Shown: one piece after another, positions 1-7,385 of the stretch
Numbering within the stretch: position 1 is the stretch's first letter
Layout of the letters: every line of letters begins with the position of its first letter
Origin: an uncultured Alphaproteobacteria bacterium
GTDB taxonomy: Bacteria > Pseudomonadota > Alphaproteobacteria > HIMB59 > GCA-002718135
Direction: 5' to 3'
Assembly: GCA_902584805.1 (NCBI GenBank)
Contig: CACIBE010000010.1
Span: 1-42,900, forward strand
DNA: 42,900 bases
Translations under genes and position numbers: made by a program
The notes under the pieces: model-generated
What the model was told of the DNA's origin: nothing
What the model saw: the letters and a program-made list of their open reading frames with translations, nothing else
Databases searched by the model: none

Positions 1-38
1 CAATGAGAAAACAAGAAATGATTAATGATAAATGTTAA

Positions 39-1208
39 TTATTTTTTTGTGTCAATATTTTGATAAATAGCTGTTTCTATTTCATTATAGGTTTTGAGGG
101 AAATCTCATTTAAGTAAGGGAGCATTTGCATGAATATTGCACATCCAATTTTATTTTCAAAATCAATCCAAAAAAAACTATTAAAAATTCCTGTCCAAAA
201 TATACTACCTTTTGGACGACCTTCATTTGTTTTTTGATTATTAATCATAAAACCATAACCAAATTTCTTTTCAATATTATCATCATAGTCTAAGGAAGCG
301 GATAACTCAGCATCGACTGAAGGCATTCTTTTAACTTCTAGTGATCCTATTTGATTTCTTTTCATCAAGTTTATTGATTCTTGAGAAATAATTTCATTGT
401 GTTCTTTTAGAAATAATCTCATAAATTTAGCATAATCTTGAGTTGTTGACAGTAATCCTCCACCACCAGCATGAAAGGTTTTATTAATTTTATTTTCTTG
501 CTCATCAGCTCTTTCTTGATCAATTTTAATTTGATCTTGAGTGTAATTATATACATATGCAAGATCTTTAAATTTTGTATTATCTAAATGAAAAGTGGTG
601 TTATTCATACCTAGTTTATTGAATAAATTTTCTTTCATATATTCGTTTAATTTTTTGTTCGAAATTTTTTCAATTATATAACCTAATATGTCTATTCCAA
701 TACCGTAATTCCATCTTTCTCCCGGTTCAAATAAAATTGGAGCATCTAGAAAATCCGCACCATCATCTTTTAAATCTTGTAATAATTTATTATCAACTAA
801 GTATTTAATTTCAGGATTTAAGAACTGGTATCCATAACCTGAGGTATGATTTAATAAGTGCTTAATTTTTATATTTGATTTAGGTTTTATGTAATTAATT
901 TTTTTATCTGTTTTTTTGATGATTTTTACATCAGAAAATCGCTTATCAATGTCTTGTAAATTTGTTTCTAAACTAATTAAATTCTGCTCAATTAATTGGA
1001 AAATACATAGCGATGTAATAGGCTTCGTCATAGATGCAATTCTAACAATTGATAATTCATCAAAAGGAGTTTTATTTTTAGAGTTTTTAAAACCTAAATA
1101 GTTTTCATATAAATTCTGATCTTTATTTGTAATAATAACAGATAATGATGGAATTTTATATTTTTCAAAAATATTTTGAATTTTTTCACTTAATATTTTT
1201 GAATTCAT
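39..1208 (-). CDS. Serine hydrolase, beta-lactamase/class C fold
   Basis: A 389-residue protein of the PF00144 family (class C beta-lactamases, D,D-peptidases, EstB-type esterases). The nucleophile motif SxxK is seen as S59-M-T-K62. The usual HLLNHTSGY block follows at 117-125, a tyrosine motif WNYG at 166-169 (Y168) fits the general base, and H246-A-G-G replaces the KTG triad, as is common in esterase-like members. No signal peptide is visible (the start MNSKILSEK is polar), so a cytoplasmic esterase or amidase is likelier than a secreted lactamase. Family and active site are clear; the substrate cannot be read from sequence. It is transcribed leftward with no close partner on its own strand except the small membrane protein 54 bases upstream. 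Confidence 0.85.
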   Translation of the reverse strand: MNSKILSEKIQNIFEKYKIPSLSVIITNKDQNLYENYLGFKNSKNKTPFDELSIVRIASMTKPITSLCIFQLIEQNLISLETNLQDIDKRFSDVKIIKKTDKKINYIKPKSNIKIKHLLNHTSGYGYQFLNPEIKYLVDNKLLQDLKDDGADFLDAPILFEPGERWNYGIGIDILGYIIEKISNKKLNEYMKENLFNKLGMNNTTFHLDNTKFKDLAYVYNYTQDQIKIDQERADEQENKINKTFHAGGGGLLSTTQDYAKFMRLFLKEHNEIISQESINLMKRNQIGSLEVKRMPSVDAELSASLDYDDNIEKKFGYGFMINNQKTNEGRPKGSIFWTGIFNSFFWIDFENKIGCAIFMQMLPYLNEISLKTYNEIETAIYQNIDTKK

Positions 1209-1262
1209 CTAATTTAATACCTAAACAATCTAATAATTATATTTAAAATTTAAATAATTTAA

Positions 1263-1661
1263 TTATAATTTTCTTATATTATTAATTATCATTATTAAAC
1301 TAAGAAAACTAACTAGAGAAAAAATTATTGCATTTATTGTAATTACTTTAATACTTGTTTCTCCAGGGCTGTCTGTAAGGACATATCTCCAAAAATTTAA
1401 TGAAACAAAAAGTTGTAAGATAAAAATTGAAAAAATAAATGGTAACTGTTTTTCTATTCCTTTAAAAAAAATAATGATAAAACCAATAACAAAAGTTAAA
1501 AAAATTATTCCTAATACTTCTGATAATCCAGCCACAGCGTGATTAAAAAAACCTAAATTATTTAAAGCAAATTCATCAGTAAAAATTAATAATTGAATAG
1601 AATAATAACTAAAAAATAATAAGTTTACTAAAATAATGGAAATATCTATTATTTTCATCAT
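1263..1661 (-). CDS. Small four-helix membrane protein, unknown function
   Basis: A 132-residue protein with four strongly hydrophobic segments (roughly residues 5-27, 45-67, 73-92 and 104-128) separated by short polar loops; the last residues are basic (NNIRKL). It resembles uncharacterised inner-membrane proteins of the DoxX-like size class, but I see no motif that assigns a family. The second methionine (residue 2) is an equally good start. It lies 54 bases upstream of the serine hydrolase on the same strand and is divergent from the GST-like gene at 1697, 35 bases away, so it may share a promoter region with that gene. Function unknown. Confidence 0.6.
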   Translation of the reverse strand: MMKIIDISIILVNLLFFSYYSIQLLIFTDEFALNNLGFFNHAVAGLSEVLGIIFLTFVIGFIIIFFKGIEKQLPFIFSIFILQLFVSLNFWRYVLTDSPGETSIKVITINAIIFSLVSFLSLIMIINNIRKL

Positions 1662-1696
1662 AACTGTGTATCATATAATTGTAAGAATTTATCAAT

Positions 1697-2353
1697 ATGG
1701 AAATAACCCTATACTATTTTAAAATACCCTTTTGGAGGGCTGAGGTTGCACGTTTAGCCCTATTTATTGGTGATATTGCTTTCAAAGATTATCGCTTTGA
1801 AAGTAAAGATACGGAAGTGCTAAAAAAAGATGGGAAACTTCCCAACGGGCTAATAGCACCATTTAAGCAGTTACCAGTTTTAGATGTTGATGGAAAAATA
1901 ATTGCCCAAACAGGAGCAATTGCTAGATTTTGTGGAAAGTTATCAGGCTTATATCCAAAAAATAATGATTTTGAAGCAGCGCAGATTGATCAAATAATTG
2001 ATGCGGCACAAGATATTAACTATCTGGTAACTCTGTCTGGCAGAGATAAAGAAAAGGAACGATTAGAATTAGCGAGAAAAATATTAGCAACAAAACATTT
2101 ACCAAAATGGTTTCAATTTCTTGAAAATTTACTTGCAGAAAATAAAGAATCTAATTTCTTTGTTGGTAACAAAATTTCTATTGCTGATTTAGCAATTTGG
2201 AGATTACTGGGATGGTTAAGTTCAGGACTTTTAGATGGTGTTCCAGCTAACATATTAGAACCCTATGAAAAATTAAATAAATTGAGAGAAGAAGTGTATA
2301 AGCATCCAAAAGTTAATGAATGGATGCTTAAAACATATGGAAAAATAATTTAA
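1697..2353 (+). CDS. Glutathione S-transferase-like protein
   Basis: A 218-residue protein with the two-domain GST layout: an N-terminal thioredoxin-like part (about 1-80) with the glutathione-side motif PFKQLPVLDVDGK and then an I-A-Q-T-G-A-I segment (the usual ExxAI turn, here with T-G), and an all-helical C-terminal half with the conserved buried aspartate in the segment ISIADLAIWR. The opening residues LYYFKIPFWRAEVARL match sigma/prostaglandin-synthase-type GSTs, where a tyrosine near residue 6-7 activates the thiol. Probable role: glutathione conjugation or peroxide detoxification in the cytoplasm. Its 3' end lies 8 bases from the convergent GYD-domain gene. Confidence 0.85.
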   Translation: MEITLYYFKIPFWRAEVARLALFIGDIAFKDYRFESKDTEVLKKDGKLPNGLIAPFKQLPVLDVDGKIIAQTGAIARFCGKLSGLYPKNNDFEAAQIDQIIDAAQDINYLVTLSGRDKEKERLELARKILATKHLPKWFQFLENLLAENKESNFFVGNKISIADLAIWRLLGWLSSGLLDGVPANILEPYEKLNKLREEVYKHPKVNEWMLKTYGKII

Positions 2354-2361
2354 AGTAATTC

Positions 2362-2682
2362 TTAAGTTTTTTTATAAGTTCCAGAGGCTTCTACTGCTTT
2401 TTTTACAGTACTAACCATATCAAATTTTGTATCTAAAATGATTAATTCATTTAACATTCCTGATTGTAAAGCTGTAACCTTCATGGCAAGCATTGATTCA
2501 TAATCACCTTCTGCTGTAGCAATCATGTCAAAGTCACCTCTTACAAATTCTAAACTATGCAATTTACCTCCAGCTTTTTCAGCAGCACTTCCAACAATCG
2601 CAGCTCTATCTTGATCTGGATTACTCATATAACCTTTAACGTATTCTGGACTTAATTTTCCGATTAAATAAAATTTATTCAT
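2362..2682 (-). CDS. GYD-domain protein (PF08734-like)
   Basis: A 106-residue soluble protein resembling the GYD family: a ferredoxin-like fold in which a strand reading YLIGKLSPEYVKG is followed by a helix with AAEKAGGKL, then a strand with FVRGDFDMIATAEG (the G-D-F/Y-D turn that names the family) and a second helix rich in A and M. Members are small multimeric proteins found in many bacteria and their role is not established. A Shine-Dalgarno-like AAAGGAG sequence sits just upstream of the start (AAAGGAGTAAT then ATG). Nothing in the neighbourhood indicates a specific partner. Confidence 0.7.
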   Translation of the reverse strand: MNKFYLIGKLSPEYVKGYMSNPDQDRAAIVGSAAEKAGGKLHSLEFVRGDFDMIATAEGDYESMLAMKVTALQSGMLNELIILDTKFDMVSTVKKAVEASGTYKKT

Positions 2683-2756
2683 ATTACTCCTTTCAATTTA
2701 ATGTTATTGATTACTAAAAAAAATAAGTGAATTATAAATATAAAAATTAATAAATT

Positions 2757-3494
2757 ATGACAGCTTTAAGCGTAAATGTGAATAAATTTGCTTTAGTGAG
2801 AAATGCAAGAGGTGCTGACTTACCAAACTTGATTGATATTAGTAATAAATGTTTAAACTTTGGTGCTGATGGAATTACGGTGCACCCTCGCCCTGATGAA
2901 AGACATGCAAAATTTTCTGACCTAGAGCCATTAAAAAATTTATTGGCAAAATTTGAAAATAAAGAGTTCAATATTGAAGGATATCCATCAGATTTTTTTG
3001 TTAAAAAAGTAATAGAGGTTAAACCAGATCAAGTCACGTTAGTGCCAGATCCACCTGGTGCATTAACCTCTTCATTTGGTTGGGATTGTCATGAAAATAA
3101 AGAATTTCTTCGAGATATTGTTAGTGAATTTAAAAAAAATAAAATTCGTGTTTCAATTTTTATAAATCCATCGATTAAAACACTGGAAAATTTAGAAGTT
3201 ATACAAACTGATAGAGTTGAACTTTATACATACGATTATGCTCATAATTTTGTAGAGAATAAAGATACTGCCATAAAATCCTATAAAGATGTATCAACAT
3301 ATTTAAAAAAAAAATTTCCTAAAATTAAATTAAATGCAGGCCATGATTTAAATTTGGAAAATTTAAAATTTTTCTTAGAAAATATTAATGATATCGAAGA
3401 AGTTTCTATAGGTCATGCACTGATCTGTGATACCTTTGAATATGGTTTAGAAAAAACAATTAAAAAATATTTATCTCTAACAAAAATTAAATGA
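2757..3494 (+). CDS. pdxJ: Pyridoxine 5'-phosphate synthase
   Basis: A 245-residue TIM-barrel enzyme that condenses 1-deoxy-xylulose 5-phosphate with 3-amino-2-oxopropyl phosphate to form pyridoxine 5'-phosphate, the last ring-closing step of the DXP-dependent vitamin B6 route. Family hallmarks are present: the opening LSVNVNKFALVRNARG, the phosphate/histidine loop GITVHPRPDERH, the NIEGYPS segment, the barrel strand VTLVPDPPGALTS, NAGHDLN and the C-terminal VSIGHALI. Length equals that of the E. coli enzyme (243). One small difference from the most common form is HPRPDERH instead of HLREDRRH, as seen in many alphaproteobacteria. It overlaps the following exporter gene by four bases (ATGA), so the two are probably translated together. 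Confidence 0.95.
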   Translation: MTALSVNVNKFALVRNARGADLPNLIDISNKCLNFGADGITVHPRPDERHAKFSDLEPLKNLLAKFENKEFNIEGYPSDFFVKKVIEVKPDQVTLVPDPPGALTSSFGWDCHENKEFLRDIVSEFKKNKIRVSIFINPSIKTLENLEVIQTDRVELYTYDYAHNFVENKDTAIKSYKDVSTYLKKKFPKIKLNAGHDLNLENLKFFLENINDIEEVSIGHALICDTFEYGLEKTIKKYLSLTKIK

Positions 3495-4108
3495 CTTTTA
3501 TTTTTTGGCTTCAATTTGCCTTAGTATGTATTGCTGGAGCTATGTCTCCTGGGCCTAGTTTGGCTTTAATTATCAGAAACAGTGTTACAATTAATAGATA
3601 TGCTGGCATTCTAACTTCTATTGGTCACGGGATTGGTATGGGGGTGTACGCAATTTTTGCAGTAACTGGACTAATAATTATTTTAACAACAAATGAAATA
3701 CTATTTCAATTTATACAAATTATTGGAATTCTATTTTTATTATTTATAGGTTTCCAATTTCTTTTTAAAAAAAATCAAGAAATTGACCATATAAATAATC
3801 AAAAACATTTTAATTCATTCTTACAGGGATTTTCTATAGCAATTTTAAATCCTAAAATTCTCATATGGTTTTCTGCAGTATTTTCACAATTTGTAAAAAT
3901 AGATGCATCTTTTTTTTCACACTCAATTCTTGTCATTACTGCATCTGTAATAGATGGCATTTGGTATATTATAGTTACAGTTATAGTAACAAGTTATGAA
4001 ATGGGAAATTTTTTTCAGAGAAGAAAAAAATTTATTCAAAAAACATCGGGAATAATTTTAGTTTTAATTGGTATACTTCTAATTATAGATTTCTTCCAAA
4101 ACTCTTAA
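3491..4108 (+). CDS. LysE/RhtB-family amino-acid exporter
   Basis: A 205-residue inner-membrane protein of the LysE superfamily. The N-terminal helix carries the family signature G-A-M-S-P-G-P-S-L-A (residues 16-25). Further hydrophobic segments fall near 40-62, 67-90, 115-135, 145-168 and 185-203, giving the usual six helices. The NPK motif (ILNPKILIWF) in the fourth helix is typical. Substrate is probably an amino acid or another small metabolite; the coupling to pdxJ by an ATGA overlap does not prove a B6-related role. Its last 30 bases overlap the convergent dipeptidase gene, the longest 3'-3' overlap in the window. Confidence 0.88.
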   Translation: MTFIFWLQFALVCIAGAMSPGPSLALIIRNSVTINRYAGILTSIGHGIGMGVYAIFAVTGLIIILTTNEILFQFIQIIGILFLLFIGFQFLFKKNQEIDHINNQKHFNSFLQGFSIAILNPKILIWFSAVFSQFVKIDASFFSHSILVITASVIDGIWYIIVTVIVTSYEMGNFFQRRKKFIQKTSGIILVLIGILLIIDFFQNS

Positions 4109-5161
4109 GATATTTTTACCCATAATTTTTTCAATTTCAGTATTTTTATATCCTCTTTTTTCTAAACTTTCTTGAATTATCATGTGATCTAGACAATCAC
4201 TCCATTTATTTGGCAAACAATCAAGACCATCATAATCACTGCCTATTCCAACATAATCAATACCTATTTGATTAATTACATATTCAATATGATCAACAAA
4301 TATTTCAATACTCGGACATATATTTGCTAATTTTTTTTGAAGAAAATGTTGTTTTGCAATCCATTGAGAAGTTTTATTGGAATATTTTCTTTCAATAGAA
4401 TTTAATTCATCAATATATTTTTTTCTTTCTTTTGATTCTCTTTCTTTAAAAGATTTATCAATAAAGAAAGGGTATGGATTAAGACCAATCAAACCTTTTA
4501 CTTTTTTTATAGCTTCAATTTGATCATCTTTTAAATTACGAAAATGAGGACACAAATTATAAACGCTAGAATGTGAGGCAATAAAAGGTTTGGTACTTAT
4601 TGATGCAATATCCCAAAAACTTTTCTCTCCAATGTGCGAAACATCAACTAACACATTATTATCTTGGCAAATAGAAATAACTTTTTTCCCGAATTCATTT
4701 AAACCATGACTTTTAAGTTTTGAAGAATTGTATGTCTCATCATAATTCGATGAAACCCAATCCAAAGAATGATTCCAAGTTGGGCCGAAATAGAAAAGGC
4801 CCCTTTCAATAAAATGATATAAATTATTTATATCATTTTCTAAACCTTCTCCACCTTCCATTGAAATTGGAAGCATTAACTTATTATTATTAATTGCCTC
4901 ATTAATATCTGAGAGTCTTTTTGGAATGACAATTTCTTCATACGATGAAATTCTTTCAATCTCATCATACATTTTATTAGCTCTTTTAAAAAAATTTGGT
5001 TCTTTAGAATTACTTGAAACCCAAATAATTAAAATTTCTAAATCAATGTCAGATTTTAATAATCTTGGTATGTCCGTATGCCCATGCGATGTAAGTTTTG
5101 CAACATCTTCACCTTCGATAACTCTTTGCACAAGATCATTATGCAAGTCAGCTACAAACAT
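4079..5161 (-). CDS. Membrane-dipeptidase family (M19) metallopeptidase
   Basis: A 360-residue zinc dipeptidase of the renal-dipeptidase/M19 family, which hydrolyses dipeptides, including ones with a C-terminal D-residue. All expected ligands are visible: H7-N-D9 in the first strand, the bridging E102 in SMEGGEG, H176 in VDVSH, H197 in IASHSS, and D309 in GIGSDYDG. There is no signal peptide, so the enzyme is cytoplasmic, as for most bacterial homologues; a role in peptide or cell-wall dipeptide salvage is an inference. It starts only four bases after the stop of the upstream cyclophilin on the same strand, so the two are likely co-transcribed. Its 3' end overlaps the LysE-type exporter by 30 bases. 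Confidence 0.93.
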   Translation of the reverse strand: MFVADLHNDLVQRVIEGEDVAKLTSHGHTDIPRLLKSDIDLEILIIWVSSNSKEPNFFKRANKMYDEIERISSYEEIVIPKRLSDINEAINNNKLMLPISMEGGEGLENDINNLYHFIERGLFYFGPTWNHSLDWVSSNYDETYNSSKLKSHGLNEFGKKVISICQDNNVLVDVSHIGEKSFWDIASISTKPFIASHSSVYNLCPHFRNLKDDQIEAIKKVKGLIGLNPYPFFIDKSFKERESKERKKYIDELNSIERKYSNKTSQWIAKQHFLQKKLANICPSIEIFVDHIEYVINQIGIDYVGIGSDYDGLDCLPNKWSDCLDHMIIQESLEKRGYKNTEIEKIMGKNILRVLEEIYN

Positions 5162-5165
5162 TTAA

Positions 5166-5663
5166 TTATTTAATAATCTCCATTTTAATTATTTTATCTG
5201 GATCGGCAGGTGGTTCACCTCTTGTAATGTTATCTACATATTCCATACCTTCGGTAACTTGAGCCCAAACAGTATATTGACCATCTAGAAAAGAGCAGTC
5301 ATTAAAACATATAAAAAATTGACTGTTAGCACTATTTGGATTTTGAGCTCTAGCCATCGACACGGCACCTCTTCCATGATTTTCTGATGAAAATTCAGCC
5401 TCTATATCAGGAAGTTTTGATCCACCTGTACCAGCCCTTGATAAGTTGAAACTATCATTACTTGAATTCCCAAATTCTACATCTCCTGTCTGAGCCATAA
5501 ACCCATCTATAACTCTATGAAAAACAACCCCATCATACTGTCCTTCTTCTATAAGTTGCTTGATTTGTTTAACATGTTTTGGCGCTACATCTGGTTTTGT
5601 CTCTATTACAACAATTCCATCTTTAAGTGTCATATGGATAATATCTTTTTTTTCATCAGCCAT
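5166..5663 (-). CDS. Cyclophilin-type peptidyl-prolyl isomerase
   Basis: A cyclophilin catalysing cis-trans isomerisation of proline bonds. Core motifs: DGVVFHRVIDGFMAQTGD (with the catalytic arginine in FHRV), GRGAVSMARA, and NSQFFICF followed by LDGQYTVWAQV. I chose the ATG at 5663 because the protein then begins MADEKKDI, as cytosolic alphaproteobacterial homologues do, and because AAAAGGAGAG stands seven to eight bases before it. The same frame stays open upstream to an ATG at 5732 and a GTG at 5753; that extension gives a lysine-rich start followed by about 15 hydrophobic residues, which looks like a signal peptide. A periplasmic long form (195 residues) therefore cannot be excluded. The M19 dipeptidase follows four bases downstream. 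Confidence 0.88.
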   Translation of the reverse strand: MADEKKDIIHMTLKDGIVVIETKPDVAPKHVKQIKQLIEEGQYDGVVFHRVIDGFMAQTGDVEFGNSSNDSFNLSRAGTGGSKLPDIEAEFSSENHGRGAVSMARAQNPNSANSQFFICFNDCSFLDGQYTVWAQVTEGMEYVDNITRGEPPADPDKIIKMEIIK

Positions 5664-5776
5664 TAAAATCTCTCCTTTTAAAAATATTGAGAAAATGAAG
5701 ATGAAAATAAATAGTTTTTTAAATTTAATCATATTTGTTTTCTTTACCTTCACCCAAATTGTTTTATATATATGTA

Positions 5777-6241
5777 ATGCACATCTTTGAAGAAAATATC
5801 AAGAAATTAGATCTAAAAATTCCAGATATGCCAACACCACTTGCAAATTACGTACCCTTTAGGGTTGCAGATAATACTGTTTATGTATCAGGTCAAGGAC
5901 CCGTAATAGATGGTAAAATTTTGTATAGTGGAAAAGTTGGTGTAGATATTTCGGAAGAAGAAGGAATAAAAGCTGCTGAAACTTGTTGTATTAATATTGT
6001 TGCAGCTCTTAAAACATCGATAGATGGTGATTGGGACAGACTAATTTCTTTTTTAAAACTTGGAGGTTTTGTAAATTGCAATGATAACTTTACCAACCAA
6101 CCAAAGATCATAAATGGGGCATCAGATTTATTAGTAAATATTTTTGGTGACAAAGGAAGACACTCAAGATTTGCAGTTGGTTCAAACGCACTTCCTCTAA
6201 ATATTTCTGTTGAAATAGACGCCATCATTAAAATTAAATAA
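5777..6241 (+). CDS. YjgF-like protein of the PF14588 class
   Basis: A 154-residue protein related to RidA but of the longer YjgF/chorismate-mutase-like subclass (PF14588), recognised by ANYVPFR near the start, YVSGQGPVIDGK, KVGVDISEEEG, the LGFVN-type segment (here LGGFVN), QPKIINGASDLL and GRHSRFAVG. RidA relatives deaminate reactive enamines or imines made by PLP enzymes; the activity of this subclass is not firmly known. I start it at the ATG at 5777 (MHIFEENIKK) because homologues begin about there and because the longer frame from 5735 runs into the region upstream of the divergent cyclophilin. The FemAB-like gene follows after ten bases on the same strand, probably in one transcript. 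Confidence 0.87.
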   Translation: MHIFEENIKKLDLKIPDMPTPLANYVPFRVADNTVYVSGQGPVIDGKILYSGKVGVDISEEEGIKAAETCCINIVAALKTSIDGDWDRLISFLKLGGFVNCNDNFTNQPKIINGASDLLVNIFGDKGRHSRFAVGSNALPLNISVEIDAIIKIK

Positions 6242-6251
6242 TAAACTTAAT

Positions 6252-7385
6252 ATGAGTAAATATTTTTTTTGCTCTTCTCTTAATGATATTAAAAAATCAG
6301 ATTGGAATGAATGTGTTGGTAATGATCATCCATTCTTGCAATATGAATTCCTTCACGCATTAGAAGAAAGTAAAAGCGCAAATACCAAAACAGGTTGGCA
6401 ACCATATCATTATATAGAAAAAGAAAATGATAAAATTATTTCATTATGTCCTCTTTACATAAAGAACCATTCGTTTGGAGAATATATCTTTGATCATTCT
6501 TGGGCTGATGCTTATCACCGATATGGAATAAATTATTATCCAAAACTTCAATCTGCAATTCCGTTTACACCCGTTACTGGTGATAGAATTGTTTTAAATA
6601 AGTCAGTTAAAGATAAAAAGAAAAAACAAGCTCAAGTAATTAAAAATATTATAGAAGAAGCTAAAAAAATAAATGTTTCTTCCCTGCATTTTAATTTTGT
6701 TAATGATGCTTCTAATTGGAATGATGTTGATAATATTATGATTAGATCAGGGATACAGTTTCATTGGCATAATAATGAATATAAAAAATTTGATGATTTT
6801 TTAAATGACTTATCTTCTAGAAAAAGAAAAATAATTAGGCGGGAAAGACAATGTATTGTAAAAAATAATTTACAAGTAAAATTACTTAATGGAGATGATA
6901 TTAAAGAAGAACATATAAGTTTTTTTTACGATTGTTACTTAGATACTACTGGAAGAAAATGGGGATCTACGTATTTAACTAAAGAATTTTTCATTGAAAT
7001 ATTAGATAATTTCAAAAATAAGATTTTGCTTATAATGGCCTTCCAAGAAGACAAAATGGTTGCCTCTGCAATTAATTTCATAAGTAAAACTCATTTATAT
7101 GGTCGTTTATGGGGGTCAAAATACGAAGTTCCTTTTTTACATTTTGAGCTCTGTTACTATCAAGCAATAGAGTATGCCATTAGAAATAATATTAAAATAG
7201 TTGAAGCTGGTGCCCAAGGAGAACATAAGTTGCAGAGAGGATATGTTCCTACTAAAACATGGAGTGCGCATTGGATTAAAGATCAAGAATTTAGCAAGGC
7301 AATTCAAAATTTTCTTGATAATGAAAGTCAGTTAATTGATAATCAGAAACAAAGATTAGATGATTTTCTCCCGTTCAAAAATTAA
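6252..7385 (+). CDS. FemAB-like GNAT-fold acyltransferase (PF04339)
   Basis: A 377-residue protein of the PF04339 group, a double-GNAT arrangement related to the FemABX peptidyltransferases. Landmarks: WNECVGNDHPFLQYEFLHAL near residues 19-38, the GWQPYH segment, FDHSWADAY, LHFNF, and in the C-terminal half RKRKIIRRER, FYDCYLDTTGRKWG, the LYGRLWGSK strand, LHFELCYYQAIEYAI and EAGAQGEHKLQRGY. Homologues are common in proteobacteria but their acceptor is not established; transfer of an acyl or aminoacyl group is only an inference from fold. Co-directional with the YjgF-like gene ten bases upstream. Its stop overlaps the convergent clpA stop by four bases. Confidence 0.85.
   Translation: MSKYFFCSSLNDIKKSDWNECVGNDHPFLQYEFLHALEESKSANTKTGWQPYHYIEKENDKIISLCPLYIKNHSFGEYIFDHSWADAYHRYGINYYPKLQSAIPFTPVTGDRIVLNKSVKDKKKKQAQVIKNIIEEAKKINVSSLHFNFVNDASNWNDVDNIMIRSGIQFHWHNNEYKKFDDFLNDLSSRKRKIIRRERQCIVKNNLQVKLLNGDDIKEEHISFFYDCYLDTTGRKWGSTYLTKEFFIEILDNFKNKILLIMAFQEDKMVASAINFISKTHLYGRLWGSKYEVPFLHFELCYYQAIEYAIRNNIKIVEAGAQGEHKLQRGYVPTKTWSAHWIKDQEFSKAIQNFLDNESQLIDNQKQRLDDFLPFKN

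Noticed and set aside
1..38. Possible 3' end of a plus-strand gene (frames closing at 25 or 38)
   Set aside because: Too short to recognise. The two candidate frames give only seven or eleven residues before their stops, with no family signal.
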